A DNA stretch of 9,945 nucleotides from DAOTXK01 sp034435395. GTDB lineage: Bacteria > Chloroflexota > Anaerolineae > Aggregatilineales > Ch27. This document shows, piece after piece, positions 1 through 6,824 of this stretch. The stretch is from the NCBI GenBank assembly GCA_034435395.1, contig DAOTXK010000339.1, forward strand, positions 1 to 9,945, written 5' to 3'. Each line of letters opens with the position of its first letter. Positions within the stretch are counted from its first letter, which is position 1. Below the pieces are notes generated by a model. The model did no database searches. It was given only the letters and a program-made list of their open reading frames with translations, and was not told where the DNA came from. The translations under genes were made by a program, and so were the position numbers.

Positions 1-26
1 CTCAGCATCCGCGCAATTGGCAGGGT

Positions 27-1286
27 GTGGCGCGGTTTCTGGTGCTGGCCGTTGCCTTGGGCCTGCTGTTGCTGCGCGGCAGCCCACCCGCCCTGGATGT
101 GAGCATCCCGCTGGTGGCCGTGGTCACGCCGACCGCTGAGCAGCCCTCCTGGCAGGATGTGTTGCAGCGGTCCTTTGTGGATAATGCCACGCCGTTGCCG
201 ACGTTTGATCAGTCGGTGGCGTATGTGCCGCCGACGCTGCCGCCCATTGAACCCGCGCCACCCATTGCCCTGCAACCCACTCAGCTATTCGGCACGGTCG
301 TTTTCACCAATACACCCCTGCCGCCGCCGCCCAGTCCCACCCACCTGGGGCCGACGATCCTCCCAACGCTGACCACCACCATCGAAGCGGTGAACGTGGC
401 TGCCAGAGATGTGCGCTGGCAACCGCCGCCGCTCCACGAACCGCTGTCCCTGGACCCCCGTGATCATTATTGGCTGGCCCGGCCAGTGGATTCCAATGCG
501 ACGAACTACGGCCTGTTCTACTACCCTTATGGCTCGGATGGCCCGGACGATCTCTGGCGGGTGCATCATGGCATTGATATGTCCAATCCAGTGGGCGAAA
601 ATGTGCGCGCCGCCGGGTCGGGGATCGTCCTGTGGGCGGCCAACGGCTTTCGCGTTGAGCAGCCGGACGGCAGCATCACCGAGACGACCCTCTCGTATGG
701 GAATACCGTGCTGATCCAGCATGATTTCAGCTATCGGGGACGCCCGATCTATACCCTGTACGCCCACCTGTCCGCCGTGCTGGTGGCGCGTGGGCAGCGC
801 GTCGAGACCGGCGATATCATTGGCCTGGTGGGCACCACTGGCGACGTGACCGGTTCGCATGTGCATTTTGAGGTGCGGGTGGGGCGGAATAGCTGGTACG
901 CGGTTCGGAATCCCGTGCTGTGGATGGTCCCTTATGTCGGGCACGGCACCATCGCCGGGCGTGTGATCGGGCCGGACGGCGAGCTGCTGGCAGACCAGGA
1001 CATTTCGATTATTGATCGCCAGAGCGGCCGGGTAGTCCAGACGACGAGTTCCTATATCCCGGCGGACATCAACCTTGACCGCGTTTCGGACATCAATGCC
1101 GATGATATCTGGGCTGAGAACTTCGCTGTCGGCGATATTCCCGAAGGCCGCTATCAGGTGGTAACGCGCATCGACGGGCAGCGCGTGGCGCGCACGGTGG
1201 ATGTTTTCGAGGGGACCACCAGCTTTGTCGAATTGAGGCCGCCGGAGGAAGCCACCCCCCAGGCTCCGGCAGTTGGTTCTCCGTAA
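27..1286 (+). CDS. M23 (LytM-type) metallopeptidase with C-terminal regulatory-like domain, possibly 5'-partial
   Basis: Probable zinc endopeptidase acting on peptidoglycan outside the membrane. Numbering from the GTG at 27: a hydrophobic stretch at about residues 4-16 (signal or anchor), then a long Pro/Thr-rich linker to about residue 120. The LytM core follows, with His181-Gly-Ile-Asp184 (HxxD zinc ligands), Tyr245-Ala-His247, and His278-Val-His280 followed by Phe-Glu-Val-Arg, so all expected metal and catalytic positions are present. From about residue 308 a small beta domain beginning Gly-Thr-Ile-Ala-Gly-Arg-Val resembles carboxypeptidase-regulatory-like folds and ends in acidic and Pro-rich sequence. 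The start is uncertain: the frame is open to the window edge and no convincing ribosome site precedes GTG 27, so the true start may lie upstream. Activity on peptidoglycan is family knowledge; some M23 proteins are regulators rather than enzymes, but the intact ligands argue for activity. Confidence 0.88.
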   Translation: MARFLVLAVALGLLLLRGSPPALDVSIPLVAVVTPTAEQPSWQDVLQRSFVDNATPLPTFDQSVAYVPPTLPPIEPAPPIALQPTQLFGTVVFTNTPLPPPPSPTHLGPTILPTLTTTIEAVNVAARDVRWQPPPLHEPLSLDPRDHYWLARPVDSNATNYGLFYYPYGSDGPDDLWRVHHGIDMSNPVGENVRAAGSGIVLWAANGFRVEQPDGSITETTLSYGNTVLIQHDFSYRGRPIYTLYAHLSAVLVARGQRVETGDIIGLVGTTGDVTGSHVHFEVRVGRNSWYAVRNPVLWMVPYVGHGTIAGRVIGPDGELLADQDISIIDRQSGRVVQTTSSYIPADINLDRVSDINADDIWAENFAVGDIPEGRYQVVTRIDGQRVARTVDVFEGTTSFVELRPPEEATPQAPAVGSP

Positions 1287-1472
1287 GCGTGGGTATCTTT
1301 GATGCCAGCTCTGGCCGCAGATTGTTTTGTCGTCATCAGAGTGATGTCAGGTAATGGTTGCCTGTCCACATGGCAAGACGCGCGCGCGCAGGCTACACTT
1401 GAGGACAGGCTTGCTCACATGAAGGGTGGGTACAGTTTTGGTGGGAAGCCCTTTTAAGGAGGCTTAAACTCG

Positions 1473-3560
1473 ATGAAGCCAACGAGAAACATGGTGTGCG
1501 GGTGGGCGCTCCTGGTGGCCGTGGCGGTATTGGCGAGCGGCGCGGGGCTGACCAGGGCGCAGGAGGGCTCCCGGCAGCTCGTGGCTGGGACGCCCGTCAC
1601 CGCTGATCTGGATGCCGTTACCTTTGCCCAAACGTATTGGTTCGAGGGTGTGGCCGGACAGGAGGTCACCCTGTTTGCCTCTACTGCCGACGAAGGGTTG
1701 GAGCTGGCCATGCTCCTGGCCGACGCTGACGGCAACCTGCTGGCGGTGGACGCCGACCCGGAAACGCCGGGCGCGGCGGCGCTGGCCAATTTTACGCTGG
1801 ATCGTGATGGGCGTCACTACGTCACTGTGATGCGGCTCTCCGGCGCTACCGGCGAGGCGGAAGGCACCTTCACGCTCACCTTTGTCAGCGCTGGGGAGGG
1901 CCAGGCCGGGACGGCACAGCCGACCACACCGGCGGCCACGGCTGCCACTCCATCGGTGGTGACGCTGGCGGCAGGTATGGAAGTGGCCGTCACCTGGAAC
2001 AGCACGGCTGATCTGGACCTGGAAGTGCGCGATCCGGGTGGGACCAGCATCTACTGGGAGAATCCGACGGCTGGCAATGCGGTGTATGATCGTAATGTCA
2101 ACGCCAATTGCGTGGCGACAACGTCGGACAATCCCACCGAACGGGTGACATGGGCTCCAGGGCCTTACCCGGCGGGTAGCTATGAGATCATCGTCTATTA
2201 CGTCCAGGGCTGTGATAACAATGCGCCCGCCAACCTGACGCTCGCTGTGGTGGTTGACGGCGTTCCTCTGGATCGCGTCACCGGGACGCTGCTGCCTGGC
2301 CAGGAGTACCTGTCCAGTTTTAACGTCGGCCCTGGGGAGGCTACCCTGGGCCTGAGCGGCCTGAATCCGGGCGAGGTGCTGGTGGACACGCGGGCCTTCC
2401 TCTCCGGACAGACACCCATTGAGCGGGATGCCACCGTTAACGGCACGATTGATGCTGAGAACGTCTACCAGACGTACAGCTTCACGGGCGTGGCTGGCGA
2501 TATCGTCACCATCCGCATGGATGCTGTGCTCGGCGGGCTGGACACGTTGCTGTTCCTGCTGGACCCCAACGGCATTGTGGTCGCGTCCAATGATGACGCG
2601 CGTGGGGCGGCGACGACCAATTCGGAAATCGCGAATCAGACGCTGGTTTCCGATGGCCTGTACACGATTGTGGCCACGCGTTATGGGCAGGGGTTTGGCG
2701 GTACCCAGGGGGCATACACGCTGACGCTCACCGGCGGTGAATTCGAAGTCCCGCCGGCGCTGGCCGGGCTGAACCTGCCGCGCGGCAGCATCGAAGTATC
2801 GCTGTTGTGGAATTCAACCGCCGACCTTCAGCTGCTGGTCCGCGACCCGTCCGGGGCGGCGGTCTATGATGATTTCCCCCGTAGCAACAGCGGCGGTGTG
2901 CTGGCTGAAAATGGCAACGTCAACTGCGTGAATCCCACCACCAGCCCGGTTTCCTACATTTACTGGCCGCCGGACCGGCTCCCTCCCGGCGTGTATGAGG
3001 TGGAAGTGTGGTATCAGCGTAACTGCGGCGATCTGTCTCCGGTAACCTTCAACCTGACGGTGCGGGTGAACGACCAGGTGATTCTCAGCGCCACGGGCCA
3101 GCCCAATATCGGCCAGGTGTACCTGACCAATTTCATGGTGGACGTGAACGGTTTTGCCTCCGCCGGGGCGGGGGGCTTCATCGGGGACAGTTCAGTTCTG
3201 GATATCGGCAGCGCCCTGGCCGGCGCGATCCCGATTGATTACGGCGATACCGTCTCCGGGACCATCAATCAGGCCACCAAGTTTGTGCTGTACACTTTTG
3301 AGGGAGAGGCTGGCGACCAGGTGCGGGCGGGGATGCAGGCCACCGCGGGAACGCTGGACACAATGTTGTTCCTGTTGTCTCCGGATGGCGCCCAGTTGGC
3401 GGTGAATGACGATGCTGTTGTGAACGAAACGACCGATTCGCTGATCGATGCCTTCACGCTCCCGGCGGATGGGACCTATATCATTGTCGCCACGCACTAC
3501 GGATTGCTTTACGGCGGGACCAGTGGGACTTATAATCTCTCCCTGACCCGACTCAACTAG
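1473..3560 (+). CDS. Secreted protein with alternating PPC and DUF2135-like domains
   Basis: Exported 695-residue protein of unknown function. An N-terminal signal peptide (Arg5, hydrophobic core at about 9-27, Ala-Gln cut region near 29-30) precedes five beta-sandwich modules: PPC-like 1 (about 32-147), a Thr/Ala/Pro linker, DUF2135-like 1 (about 162-263), PPC 2 (about 321-426), DUF2135-like 2 (about 431-535) and PPC 3 (about 592-695). The PPC modules share a Leu-Asp-Thr-x-Leu-Phe-Leu-Leu strand, an Asn-Asp-Asp turn and an Asp-Gly-x-Tyr-x-Ile-Val-Ala-Thr strand. The DUF2135-like modules share Leu/Thr-Trp-Asn-Ser-Thr-Ala-Asp-Leu, an Asp-Pro-x-Gly turn and two cysteines each, probably disulfide bonded. 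PPC domains usually trail secreted peptidases, but no catalytic domain is present, so binding, adhesion or structure is likelier. The ATG follows AAGGAGG at 1456-1462 with 10-nt spacing, and a strong terminator follows the stop. Confidence 0.88.
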   Translation: MKPTRNMVCGWALLVAVAVLASGAGLTRAQEGSRQLVAGTPVTADLDAVTFAQTYWFEGVAGQEVTLFASTADEGLELAMLLADADGNLLAVDADPETPGAAALANFTLDRDGRHYVTVMRLSGATGEAEGTFTLTFVSAGEGQAGTAQPTTPAATAATPSVVTLAAGMEVAVTWNSTADLDLEVRDPGGTSIYWENPTAGNAVYDRNVNANCVATTSDNPTERVTWAPGPYPAGSYEIIVYYVQGCDNNAPANLTLAVVVDGVPLDRVTGTLLPGQEYLSSFNVGPGEATLGLSGLNPGEVLVDTRAFLSGQTPIERDATVNGTIDAENVYQTYSFTGVAGDIVTIRMDAVLGGLDTLLFLLDPNGIVVASNDDARGAATTNSEIANQTLVSDGLYTIVATRYGQGFGGTQGAYTLTLTGGEFEVPPALAGLNLPRGSIEVSLLWNSTADLQLLVRDPSGAAVYDDFPRSNSGGVLAENGNVNCVNPTTSPVSYIYWPPDRLPPGVYEVEVWYQRNCGDLSPVTFNLTVRVNDQVILSATGQPNIGQVYLTNFMVDVNGFASAGAGGFIGDSSVLDIGSALAGAIPIDYGDTVSGTINQATKFVLYTFEGEAGDQVRAGMQATAGTLDTMLFLLSPDGAQLAVNDDAVVNETTDSLIDAFTLPADGTYIIVATHYGLLYGGTSGTYNLSLTRLN

Positions 3561-3581
3561 TGTACTCGACCGAGTCTGGCT

Positions 3582-3617
3582 GGCGGGGTGGGGGCGCATG
3601 CCTGCCCCGCCTTTTTT
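3582..3617 (+). terminator. Rho-independent terminator after the PPC protein gene
   Basis: A 7-bp perfect stem GGCGGGG (3582-3588) pairs with CCCCGCC (3605-3611). The loop region can form a small inner GGC/GCC pair. Six T residues follow at 3612-3617. It lies 21 bp after the stop codon at 3560 and before the ribosome site of the next gene, so it ends the upstream transcript. Confidence 0.85.
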
Positions 3618-3632
3618 CCTCTATGTTATGCT

Positions 3633-3640
3633 GGAGAAGG
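3633..3640 (+). promoter_or_regulatory. Ribosome binding site that sets the lipoprotein start
   Basis: GGAGAAGG lies 9 nt before ATG 3650. The frame is open upstream to a GTG at 3560 and contains an in-frame ATG at 3623. Those starts would run translation through or just past the terminator hairpin and would bury the lipoprotein signal, so 3650 is preferred. Confidence 0.75.
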
Positions 3641-3649
3641 TTTGCCGAT

Positions 3650-4321
3650 ATGCACGCCAAAAAGAGCCGATATTTGTTCCTGCTGCTGGTGCTGGCCGCC
3701 GCCTGTCTGCCCCAACCGACGCTGCGCTCAGAGTTATTTCTGGATGACACCAGCCTGATCACTGATGAACCCTGCGGCGCGCCTTGTTGGAACGATATCA
3801 CCCCCGGCGAAACGTCGTGGGAGGTTGCCGTCGAATCGATTCGTAATGACTCTCGTTTCGCCGGTCTGGAGATCAATTCGGAAGGCGAATTTGTGGAGGC
3901 GATCTGGCAGAAAGCCGATTCCAACCAGTTCTGTTGCCGACTGGTCGGCAAGGAGGCGGAGGATTCCATCGATTTTCTCTTCCTGGCGCTGTCTCCAGAG
4001 ATCGTGGTGGACGAAGTATTGGATGCTCATGGCGATCCGACCTATGTGGTGGCCCAACCGTTTACCGACACGGAATCGGTGGTCCAGTTGATTTATCCGG
4101 ATGTGCCGATGATCGTCTGGGTGCTGATCGGCGATACCCAGTCGTCGCTGTTGGCCAATTCCGAGGTCGTGGCCCTGCTGTACATGACGGCGGAGCAGAT
4201 GGCGCTGATCATCGACACCAATACTCTTCAGGCTTGGGCGGGCTACCAGCCGTATGCGGTTTATGAACAGGCGACGCCAGCGGTGACGCCACGGATTACG
4301 CTGACGCCGGTACCGGAGTAA
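3650..4321 (+). CDS. Putative lipoprotein of unknown function (Cys-Trp...Thr-Pro-Gly type)
   Basis: A 223-residue protein starting at ATG 3650. The N-terminus is a lipoprotein-like signal: Lys-Lys-Ser-Arg, a Leu/Val-rich core, then Leu-Ala-Ala-Ala-Cys with the likely lipidated Cys near residue 19. The -3 position is Ala rather than the preferred Leu, so the lipobox is slightly weak. The mature part opens with Cys-Gly-Ala-Pro-Cys-Trp-Asn-Asp-Ile-Thr-Pro-Gly followed by a Trp-containing helix, a pattern I associate with small uncharacterised lipoproteins of Anaerolineae. A Cys-Cys pair follows in the middle, and the C-terminus is a Thr/Pro-rich tail. No enzymatic motif is visible. It is separated from the upstream gene by a terminator, and its stop lies 83 bp before the DsbA-like gene, so those two may be cotranscribed. 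Function is not predicted; coding status is well supported by signal, ribosome site and frame length. Confidence 0.8.
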   Translation: MHAKKSRYLFLLLVLAAACLPQPTLRSELFLDDTSLITDEPCGAPCWNDITPGETSWEVAVESIRNDSRFAGLEINSEGEFVEAIWQKADSNQFCCRLVGKEAEDSIDFLFLALSPEIVVDEVLDAHGDPTYVVAQPFTDTESVVQLIYPDVPMIVWVLIGDTQSSLLANSEVVALLYMTAEQMALIIDTNTLQAWAGYQPYAVYEQATPAVTPRITLTPVPE

Positions 4322-4390
4322 CCGATGTCTCCGGGGCATGACCGGGGTACACTGGGCGATAGTGGCGGTGCATTTTGTCAGAATTGGTTC

Positions 4391-4396
4391 AAGGAG
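4391..4396 (+). promoter_or_regulatory. Ribosome binding site that sets the DsbA-like start
   Basis: AAGGAG lies 8 nt before ATG 4405. A longer reading from TTG 4375 would place this site inside the coding region and has no ribosome site of its own, so ATG 4405 is chosen. Confidence 0.8.
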
Positions 4397-4404
4397 CGGC
4401 TTTA

Positions 4405-5214
4405 ATGGAAACGACGACGCTTTCCCACCAACCAGGAGAGCCGGCAGCGGACGTGACGAACAGCGTTGCTGAGCCAGAAGGGATCGCCACCTCTCGCACG
4501 GCGGTGCTGCTGGTCATCACCGCGGTCGCTTTTTTTGTGATCGGCTACGGGGTGGCGTGGTTCTCGTTTAATGCGGCCACCAGTGCCCAGGCGGCAGCCT
4601 TCCAGGCCACCGTGCGTCAGGCGGTGTCGGAGGCGCTGGCTGACGCCGATCTGGCCGCAACAGCGCCACCGGAGGATACTCAGCCGACCGTGGTCAATGT
4701 CAGCATCGACGATGATCCAGTGCTTGGCCCGGAAGATGCGCCGATCACCATCGTGGAGTTCTCAGATTTCCGCTGTCCATACTGCGCCCGTTTCCATGCC
4801 CAGACGCTTTATCCGCTGTTCGATCTGTATGAAGGTCAGATCAGGTTGGTCTACCGCGATTTCCCGGTGGTGGGAGGGGAACAGGCGGCGATGGCGGCGG
4901 AATGTGCGGACGATCAGGGCGTGTTCTGGGACTATCATGACCTGCTCTTCGAGAATCAACAGGCGCTGAGTAGCGTGGATGCGTTGGTCGAGCTGGCCAG
5001 TGGCCTGGATATCGACATGACCGCGTTCCAATCCTGCGTGGAAGCCCGGACCTACGCCAGCGAGGTCTCCAGCGACTATGCCGACGGCCTGTCTTATGGG
5101 GTGCGCGGCACACCGGCGTTTTTCATCAATGGTCGTCCGATTGTCGGAGCGCAGCCACTGCCGGCTTTCCAGCAGGTCATTGATGAAATCCTGGCGGAAC
5201 AGGCCGCCGGATAA
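4405..5214 (+). CDS. Membrane-anchored DsbA-family thiol:disulfide oxidoreductase
   Basis: A 269-residue extracytoplasmic thiol oxidoreductase, likely forming disulfides in exported proteins. A short cytoplasmic tail is followed by one membrane segment at about residues 34-55 and an Ala/Gln-rich helical spacer to about 90. The thioredoxin-fold domain with helical insert covers about 97-269. The active site is Cys124-Pro-Tyr-Cys127, preceded by Glu-Phe-Ser-Asp-Phe-Arg, and the cis-proline is in Gly-Thr-Pro237-Ala-Phe-Phe. Two further cysteines (167 and 211) sit in the helical insert and probably form a structural or relay disulfide, as in BdbD/Com1-like members. It lies just after a lipoprotein gene on the same strand. 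The natural electron acceptor is probably the VKOR encoded at 6201-6716 on the other strand. The family also includes reductases/isomerases, so the oxidase direction is inferred from the VKOR partner. Confidence 0.92.
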   Translation: METTTLSHQPGEPAADVTNSVAEPEGIATSRTAVLLVITAVAFFVIGYGVAWFSFNAATSAQAAAFQATVRQAVSEALADADLAATAPPEDTQPTVVNVSIDDDPVLGPEDAPITIVEFSDFRCPYCARFHAQTLYPLFDLYEGQIRLVYRDFPVVGGEQAAMAAECADDQGVFWDYHDLLFENQQALSSVDALVELASGLDIDMTAFQSCVEARTYASEVSSDYADGLSYGVRGTPAFFINGRPIVGAQPLPAFQQVIDEILAEQAAG

Positions 5215-5252
5215 GCGGGGCTACGACCGGTCCCGATTTTTCAGAAAAGCCA

Positions 5253-5281
5253 TTGCCGCCCTCATAAGCGGACGGTATAAT
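5253..5281 (+). promoter_or_regulatory. Sigma-70-type promoter for the S1-domain gene
   Basis: TTGCCG (5253-5258, 4 of 6 to consensus), a 17-nt spacer, and a perfect TATAAT (5276-5281). Transcription would start near 5288, giving a leader of about 50 nt before ATG 5340, which has AAGGAG at 5325-5330. Confidence 0.7.
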
Positions 5282-5339
5282 ACGCCCCTGTCTGTTAGGT
5301 GGCCTTAAGACCAATCATCTTCGCAAGGAGTCTCGTATC

Positions 5340-6065
5340 ATGACTGTGGAAGCCGGGGGGCAACCGACGTCAATCCATGATCTCAAGCCTAAGATGGCAC
5401 TGACCGGTGTGGTGAAAAAAGTGGAATTGTTTGGCGCGTTTGTTGACGTCGGTGTTGGTCGGGAGGGTCTGCTCCATATTTCACAGTTAAGCCCAAAGCA
5501 TGTGCGTAATGTGGTCGATGTCGTCAAGGAGGGGGATCAGGTCAACGTCTGGGTGATGGATGTTGACCCTGAGAAGGGGCGTCTTAACCTGACCATGATC
5601 CGCCCGCCGGAGGTGAGCTGGGACGAGATCAAGGTTGGCGCAGTCCTGACGGGCACCGTGACCCGCGTGGAACGGTTTGGGGCGTTTGTCGATGTGGGCG
5701 CGGAGCGGGCGGGTCGTATTCATGTGTCTGAGCTGGCGTCGGATTATGTGAAGGACCCCCACGATGTGGTCAAGGTTGGCGACCAGGTTCGGGTCAAGGT
5801 CCTGCATGTGAACCCGCAAAAGCGCCAGATCGATCTCAGCATTAAGGCGTTGGAAGAGACGACCGGCGGGGAAACCATCGTGGAAGAGACGGATGTGCGT
5901 CTGCCGACGGCGATGGAGTTGGCCCTGCGCCGGGCGATGGAAGGCACTGCGCTGGAGGATGAGTTGCCGCCTCCCAGCAACCGGCGGAAGAAAAAACGGG
6001 ACAACCGCCTGGCCAAACAACAGGCGGATATCCTGGCGCGCACCTTGCAGCAGCGGAAAAGTTAG
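5340..6065 (+). CDS. RNA-binding protein with two S1 domains and a basic tail
   Basis: A 241-residue cytoplasmic RNA-binding protein. Two S1 (OB-fold) domains lie at about residues 17-88 and 98-170. Each has the Gly-Ala-Phe-Val-Asp-Val-Gly strand, a Gly-Leu/Arg-Leu/Ile-His-Ile/Val-Ser turn and the closing Asp-Leu-Ser/Asn-Leu-Thr strand. The tail (about 170-241) is charged and ends in a Lys/Arg-rich stretch (Arg-Arg-Lys-Lys-Lys-Arg, then helical) likely to touch nucleic acid. The length is far below ribosomal protein S1 (four to six domains), so this is an accessory S1 protein rather than RpsA; small S1 proteins of the YugI/GSP13 kind are the nearest concept, though those carry one domain. It has its own promoter, ATG 5340 follows AAGGAG with 9-nt spacing, and a hairpin terminator lies downstream. 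A role in translation or mRNA stability is inferred from the domain only. Confidence 0.9.
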   Translation: MTVEAGGQPTSIHDLKPKMALTGVVKKVELFGAFVDVGVGREGLLHISQLSPKHVRNVVDVVKEGDQVNVWVMDVDPEKGRLNLTMIRPPEVSWDEIKVGAVLTGTVTRVERFGAFVDVGAERAGRIHVSELASDYVKDPHDVVKVGDQVRVKVLHVNPQKRQIDLSIKALEETTGGETIVEETDVRLPTAMELALRRAMEGTALEDELPPPSNRRKKKRDNRLAKQQADILARTLQQRKS

Positions 6066-6145
6066 AGGCCACGCCGGATAACCCGCGAACCGGTGGCACA
6101 TTATCGCATATGACTGCTGCTCAATTGACTCTTGAGAAAAGAGCA

Positions 6146-6175
6146 GGCGATGTCTCGGCAAGAGACATCGCCTTT
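6146..6175. terminator. Bidirectional intrinsic terminator between convergent genes
   Basis: An 11-bp perfect stem GGCGATGTCTC (6146-6156) pairs with GAGACATCGCC (6162-6172) around a 5-nt loop GGCAA. On the plus strand it is followed by TTTCGGTTT. On the minus strand the hairpin is followed by TGCTCTTTTCTC, so it can end both the S1 gene (stop 6065) and the VKOR gene (stop 6201). Confidence 0.85.
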
Positions 6176-6200
6176 CGGTTTCCGGGCTACCGATTCCCGA

Positions 6201-6716
6201 TCAGGCCCCGATTGGACGGCGCAGGACCTGAGCCAGCCGGACGACAGCCACCACGAACACCAGCGTCATCAGGACGGCGGATGCCAGGCACCACGTGCAT
6301 ACGGTGTACATGATGAACAGCTCAGCGTAGGTCAGATACGCCGAGAAAAGAAAGCCAAACAGCGCCATCCCAAAAACCAGGATGTGGCCGTAGTCGGCCA
6401 GAAGTGGCACGCGATCCTCCAGCGCCCAGACAGCGAGGATGGCCAGGTAGCCGCCCACGCCCAGAACGGCAACCGGGATGCCCAAAGCCCTGGAATACAC
6501 ACTGTTCTGGACAAACCCACAGTCCACGGCGAGCGTGCCGGGATTGCCCTCCTGACCTGCCGTGTAGCCGGGGCAGGAGGTCTCCTGATCGGTTAGCTCT
6601 GCCCAACTCATGTAAGCGGCCACCAGCAGCCCGAGGAAGGCCAACAGAATGCCAGCCAGACGCAGCCAGTCGCGGGTCAGCAGGCGGATGGTGGAGGAAG
6701 TGGATGCTACAGTCAT
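6201..6716 (-). CDS. VKOR-family integral membrane disulfide-recycling protein
   Basis: A 171-residue integral membrane protein of the vitamin K epoxide reductase family. Bacterial members reoxidise DsbA-like proteins and pass electrons to quinone, replacing DsbB. Four membrane helices are visible at about 18-38, 78-98, 110-130 and 135-165. The conserved features are present: loop cysteines Cys48 and Cys66, Ser72 in the Asn-Ser-Val-Tyr-Ser turn, the Leu-Gly-Ile-Pro-Val-Ala entry to helix 2, and the redox pair Cys140-Thr-Trp-Cys143 in the last helix. There is no fused thioredoxin domain, so it needs a separate partner; the DsbA-like protein at 4405-5214 is the obvious candidate. The ATG (complement of 6714-6716) follows GAGGGA (complement of 6725-6730) at 8 nt. 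The gap between the two loop cysteines (17 residues) is longer than in well-known members. It lies downstream of, and on the same strand as, the two-helix protein but has its own promoter. Confidence 0.93.
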   Translation of the reverse strand: MTVASTSSTIRLLTRDWLRLAGILLAFLGLLVAAYMSWAELTDQETSCPGYTAGQEGNPGTLAVDCGFVQNSVYSRALGIPVAVLGVGGYLAILAVWALEDRVPLLADYGHILVFGMALFGFLFSAYLTYAELFIMYTVCTWCLASAVLMTLVFVVAVVRLAQVLRRPIGA

Positions 6717-6777
6717 CGATTTGATCCCTCGTCACTGGCACCAGCACCAGACATCAACTTGTGGCTTGCGACGCCGG

Positions 6778-6786
6778 ATTATAGCA
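6778..6786 (-). promoter_or_regulatory. Extended -10 promoter for the VKOR gene
   Basis: Read on the minus strand this is TGC-TATAAT, a perfect -10 with the TG extension. No good -35 hexamer is seen 16-18 nt upstream, as is typical of extended -10 promoters. Transcription would start near 6771, giving a leader of about 55 nt to the ATG at 6716. Confidence 0.6.
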
Positions 6787-6824
6787 CATTTCTGCTGGCC
6801 GCAGCGGTAGCGAGCTGCCGATTT

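Noticed and set aside
285..944. Long minus-strand open frame opposite the M23 gene, and similar antisense frames elsewhere (for example 3734-4339 and 5487-6161)
   Set aside because: Low-complexity His/Arg/Pro-rich translations with no ribosome site or family motif, fully overlapped by well-supported genes; typical shadows in G+C-rich DNA.
1065..1106. Dockerin module in the M23 peptidase
   Set aside because: Only one Asp/Asn-rich loop is present and it sits inside the regulatory-like domain; a dockerin needs two repeats.
1310..1328. Hairpin TCTG-GCCG-CAGA followed by TTGTTTT after the M23 gene
   Set aside because: Only a 4-bp stem; too weak to call a terminator without a folding calculation.
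1378..1390. Alternating CG run (about 12 nt)
   Set aside because: Short and expected occasionally in G+C-rich DNA; no evidence of function.
1394..1399. TACACT as a -10 for the PPC protein gene
   Set aside because: The hexamer 17 nt upstream (TGGCAA) matches only 3 of 6 consensus positions, and no TG extension is present, so the promoter is not supported.
3560..3649. N-terminal extension of the lipoprotein gene from GTG 3560
   Set aside because: It spans the terminator hairpin at 3582-3617, overlaps the upstream stop codon and would hide the lipoprotein signal; a good ribosome site points to ATG 3650.
4348..4353. TACACT as a -10 for the DsbA-like gene
   Set aside because: No -35 at proper spacing; readthrough from the lipoprotein gene is equally likely.
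6802..6819. Hairpin GCAGC...GCTGC after the two-helix protein gene
   Set aside because: Five-bp stem and no T tract on the minus strand, so not a convincing terminator; readthrough into the VKOR gene is possible.
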